From Winkia neuii subsp. neuii DSM 8576 (GTDB lineage Bacteria; Actinomycetota; Actinomycetes; Actinomycetales; Actinomycetaceae), in assembly GCF_000420405.1 (NCBI RefSeq), contig NZ_ATUW01000001.1:324767-388766 (forward strand): a stretch of DNA of 64,000 nt, in the 5' to 3' direction. Made by a program: the position numbers and the translations under genes. Under the pieces are notes generated by a model. The model searched no databases. It saw only the letters and a program-made list of their open reading frames with translations, and was not told the DNA's origin. Positions 61,791 to 64,000 of the stretch are shown in pieces (position 1 is the stretch's first letter; each line of letters begins with the position of its first letter).

Positions 61791-64000
61791 ATGAGCCTAA
61801 AGCGCAATCCGTTGATCTTTACCCCTCGTCCACTAGCAGCTGGTCTTGGCGTTGTAGCGTTAACCGCCGGTGGCATGTTGCTATCTCCAGTAGTTATTTC
61901 CCCGGCAGTTGCTGAAAATACGCCGATTTCATCGCCCGGCTCATATCAGGGCTATAAGACTGTGTCTGGGCAGGTTTTCGTTGATAGGTCGGGTCCGCGT
62001 GGGGAGCTGGATGGCAAACAGTCGTGGACGGCTTATGACGATTCGGATGTGCCCCTGTCTGGGGTCAAAGTCTACGCGCAGTGGGTGGACGATGATTCCG
62101 CCAAGACTGTTTCCCCGATTTATACTTCTACTTCTGGCGATGATGGAAAGTATTCAATTTCGTTGCCGGATTGGACGGATTCGCTAGGCAACAAGCATGC
62201 TTTTAAGGCCAACTCAACCCAAAAACTTCGTATATGGTCTGAAAATCCGGACGATTCGAAGTACATTTCCTCTTTTTCGGAGGGCTTCCAGACTTTCGCT
62301 AATAGCGTCCAGCGAGTGCACGGGTTCTGGAATAGCTTGCCTAGTAGCAGGAACGCGGTTGATTTCAACGTTTCGTTCCAGGAACGTCCCCAAAATGACG
62401 TTATGCACCTGCCGGAAGATAAACAAACTAATTTGACTCCAACTAAGACTGGTGGCGATGTGCTTGGCACCGTCTGGTGGGATCAGCGGAATAACTATGG
62501 TGCATCTGGCGACATTCCCGGGCTCGATCCCGCCTGGGGCGATAAGCCCATTGAGGGAATGAAGGTTCGCGCTTCTTATGTTCAAGACGAAGTGGCTCGC
62601 CAGTTCGACAAGTGGCTAGCCGACAATAAGGGCGCTACGTTGGATCAGTTCCGCGATGCTCAAAAGCAAATTATGAAGCAGTACGAGGCGGATAATCCGG
62701 GCAAGTCTGCTATTGCCGAAACTGCGTATGCATTGACTAAGGCTGACGGCTCTTACCAGATCCAATTCCAGGGCTTGTGGGGCGACAGCTATAACTACAA
62801 GGGGATCGTAAATAAGAACAAGTACGGCGAGCTGGCACCTGTTGGGCAGGGTTCTTGGGCCAAGGGAAATCTCTCTTCCAAACACGTGAATACAAAGTAC
62901 ATGTACGTTTCCCCCGAGCTGCCCGAGGGAATAGGCGGTTCGCTAGATACCATGCAAACAAACATGTACCAGGATGCTGGCAGAAATGACCTGTATGTGG
63001 ATTCAAATGCTCTAAGTGGCGTTACCAGCATGGATTTTGCGCTTAAGCAGGAAAACCGCAAATTTGACGTGGTGGAATACGATTCTACCGACAAGTTGGC
63101 GAAGCCGGCCGATACGGCAAATACTGAAGCTTCCGGATTTAATCCGGGTCTAGACTATGACGTTGTTTGGACAGATTCGGCTGGAAACCAAGTCGGCAAG
63201 TGCACGGTTACCTCTTCAAATGTAGGCAAGATCGAGTCCTGCCCGTTTACTGTTCCGGACGATTTGGATCAGGCACAAATTTATACCGCCACGATTTACC
63301 CGAAGGGCGATACTACAACAGCGCTTGCAGCTGATAACTTCGCAGCCACGCCAGAGCCTCAGTACAAACCTATCGAGGTCGAGGCAGGTGGTTCGGACAC
63401 GGTGCCTGTTCCCGTTACCAAGGCTGGCAAGCCTCTCCACGAGGGGACTACTTTTGCGGCGCCAAATGCCCAGGAGCTACCGGAGGGGATCGAGGCTGGA
63501 CCTGACTGGGCCACGGTCAATGCCGATGGGTCTATTTCTCTGGCTCCGGGTGCTGATGTGAAGCCAGGCGAATACAAAGTTCCAGTTAAGATCACCTATC
63601 CCAACGGGCAGTCACGCATTATAGAAGCACCCGTTACGGTGAAGGAGAAATCTAAGACTGCTGATGTGGTTGATCCTTCTTATGGTGATGGTGTTTCGGT
63701 CAAGGCTGGTGAGTCTGGTTCTGTTTCGGTTCCTAAGGGTGCTGATGGGAGTGCGTTGCCGGAGGGGTCTAAGTTTGGTCCTGGTGATGGTGTGCCTGGT
63801 TGGGTGACTGTTAATGGTGATGGTTCTCTTAGTGTTGAGCCGGGTGCTGATGTTGAGCCGGGTGATTATAAGGTTCCGGTGGTGGTGACTTATCCGGATG
63901 GGTCTTCGGATACGGTTAGTGTTCCGGTGAAGGTGGGGCCTGCTGATAAGAAGCCGGTTGCTGATGTGGTTGATCCTTCTTATGGTGATGGTGTTTCGGT
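61791..64000 (+). CDS. Secreted surface protein with Rib/YPDG-type repeats, 3' end beyond window
   Basis: ATG at 61791 follows AGGAGGGCCC; the frame stays open to the window end (736 codons). Signal peptide with hydrophobic core about 15-36 and cleavage likely after AVA at 39-41. Residues about 55-500 hold beta-sandwich-like segments (VSGQVFVDRSG, GVKVYAQWVDDD, TSGDDGKYSISLP, VLGTVWWDQRN) typical of Gram-positive adhesins. From about 520 come Rib/YPDG-type repeats: WATVNADGSISLAPGADVKPG and ITYPNGQS, then a second more regular unit ending YPDGSSDTVSVPV. A sortase motif is expected beyond the window. Likely an elongated adhesin; repeat number can vary between strains. Confidence 0.85.
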   Translation, partial: MSLKRNPLIFTPRPLAAGLGVVALTAGGMLLSPVVISPAVAENTPISSPGSYQGYKTVSGQVFVDRSGPRGELDGKQSWTAYDDSDVPLSGVKVYAQWVDDDSAKTVSPIYTSTSGDDGKYSISLPDWTDSLGNKHAFKANSTQKLRIWSENPDDSKYISSFSEGFQTFANSVQRVHGFWNSLPSSRNAVDFNVSFQERPQNDVMHLPEDKQTNLTPTKTGGDVLGTVWWDQRNNYGASGDIPGLDPAWGDKPIEGMKVRASYVQDEVARQFDKWLADNKGATLDQFRDAQKQIMKQYEADNPGKSAIAETAYALTKADGSYQIQFQGLWGDSYNYKGIVNKNKYGELAPVGQGSWAKGNLSSKHVNTKYMYVSPELPEGIGGSLDTMQTNMYQDAGRNDLYVDSNALSGVTSMDFALKQENRKFDVVEYDSTDKLAKPADTANTEASGFNPGLDYDVVWTDSAGNQVGKCTVTSSNVGKIESCPFTVPDDLDQAQIYTATIYPKGDTTTALAADNFAATPEPQYKPIEVEAGGSDTVPVPVTKAGKPLHEGTTFAAPNAQELPEGIEAGPDWATVNADGSISLAPGADVKPGEYKVPVKITYPNGQSRIIEAPVTVKEKSKTADVVDPSYGDGVSVKAGESGSVSVPKGADGSALPEGSKFGPGDGVPGWVTVNGDGSLSVEPGADVEPGDYKVPVVVTYPDGSSDTVSVPVKVGPADKKPVADVVDPSYGDGVS
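63661..64000 (+). repeat. Tandem repeat with exact 300-bp period in the surface protein gene
   Basis: The 40 bases at 63661-63700 recur without change at 63961-64000, where the window stops, giving a 300-bp (100-residue) period. The preceding unit (about 63355-63657) encodes the same fold but differs widely at DNA level. The regular unit uses almost only T- or G-ending codons (GGT, GAT, GTT, TCT, CCG), unlike the rest of the gene. More copies presumably follow. Confidence 0.9.

Overview
The window carries the replication-origin region of an actinobacterial chromosome and about 59 kb to its right. The order (jag, yidC, yidD, rnpA, rpmH) < oriC > (dnaA, dnaN, recF, DUF721, gyrB, gyrA, DUF3566, tRNA-Ile, tRNA-Ala) is the classic actinobacterial one. 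GyrA has the actinobacterial-type alanine in the quinolone region, and the last gene is a surface adhesin with Rib/YPDG-type repeats. Together with a moderate G+C content these point to the family Actinomycetaceae. That placement, and any genus, is inference. No IS element, prophage, CRISPR array or rRNA operon was found.

Layout. 1-2843: leftward membrane-insertion/RNase P/L34 operon. 2844-5239: oriC in two parts flanking dnaA, with several DnaA boxes. 5240-13833: replication and gyrase genes and two tRNAs. 14074-16493: LacI regulator plus polyol dehydrogenase. 16498-19511: a visibly AT-richer ABC exporter (permease and ATPase), probably acquired. 19808-23556: MprF-like aminoacyl-lipid synthase with an esterase. 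23784-28084: class A PBP, then rpsF-ssb-rpsR-rplI with a likely S6:S18 autoregulatory leader. 28151-28332: 61-bp tandem repeat with an inverted copy. 28407-31120: ADP-ribosylglycohydrolase, a small membrane protein and a MATE exporter. 31139-32710: dnaB behind a second DnaA-box cluster. 32740-34453: thiosulfate uptake (TsuA/YeeE) and TusA behind a Met/Cys-rich leader peptide and attenuator-like hairpins. 34460-37509: ribulokinase and an AraM-type glycerol-1-phosphate dehydrogenase.

38360-50919 is the most interesting part: two adjacent same-strand gene groups resembling the anaerobic carnitine system of enterobacteria (CaiA, CaiB, CaiC and a full FixABCX set) with a different accessory set. 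It lacks the BCCT transporter CaiT, the crotonase CaiD and CaiE. It has instead two MFS transporters, an HSL-type esterase, a double-hotdog hydratase 2 and a metallo-beta-lactamase-fold hydrolase. The simplest reading is import of a carnitine-like acid or its ester, ester cleavage, CoA activation and transfer, hydration/dehydration, and reduction of the enoyl-CoA with electrons delivered by FixABCX. That is a respiratory use of an unsaturated acyl-CoA. The substrate is not proven by sequence.

51002-61563 holds a ROK-type regulator, a DUF2993 protein, a PF10081-type membrane hydrolase, a leftward four-gene operon (flippase-like membrane protein with a degenerate kinase-like domain, DsbA-like thiol protein, CcdA-like protein, CPBP protein lacking one motif histidine) and a tRNA CCA nucleotidyltransferase. 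The window ends inside a large secreted repeat protein (61791-end) whose last repeats have an exact 300-bp period and a distinct codon choice. Across the window the heptamer GAGGGCG is far more common than base composition predicts and is absent from the ABC island and from the surface-protein gene.
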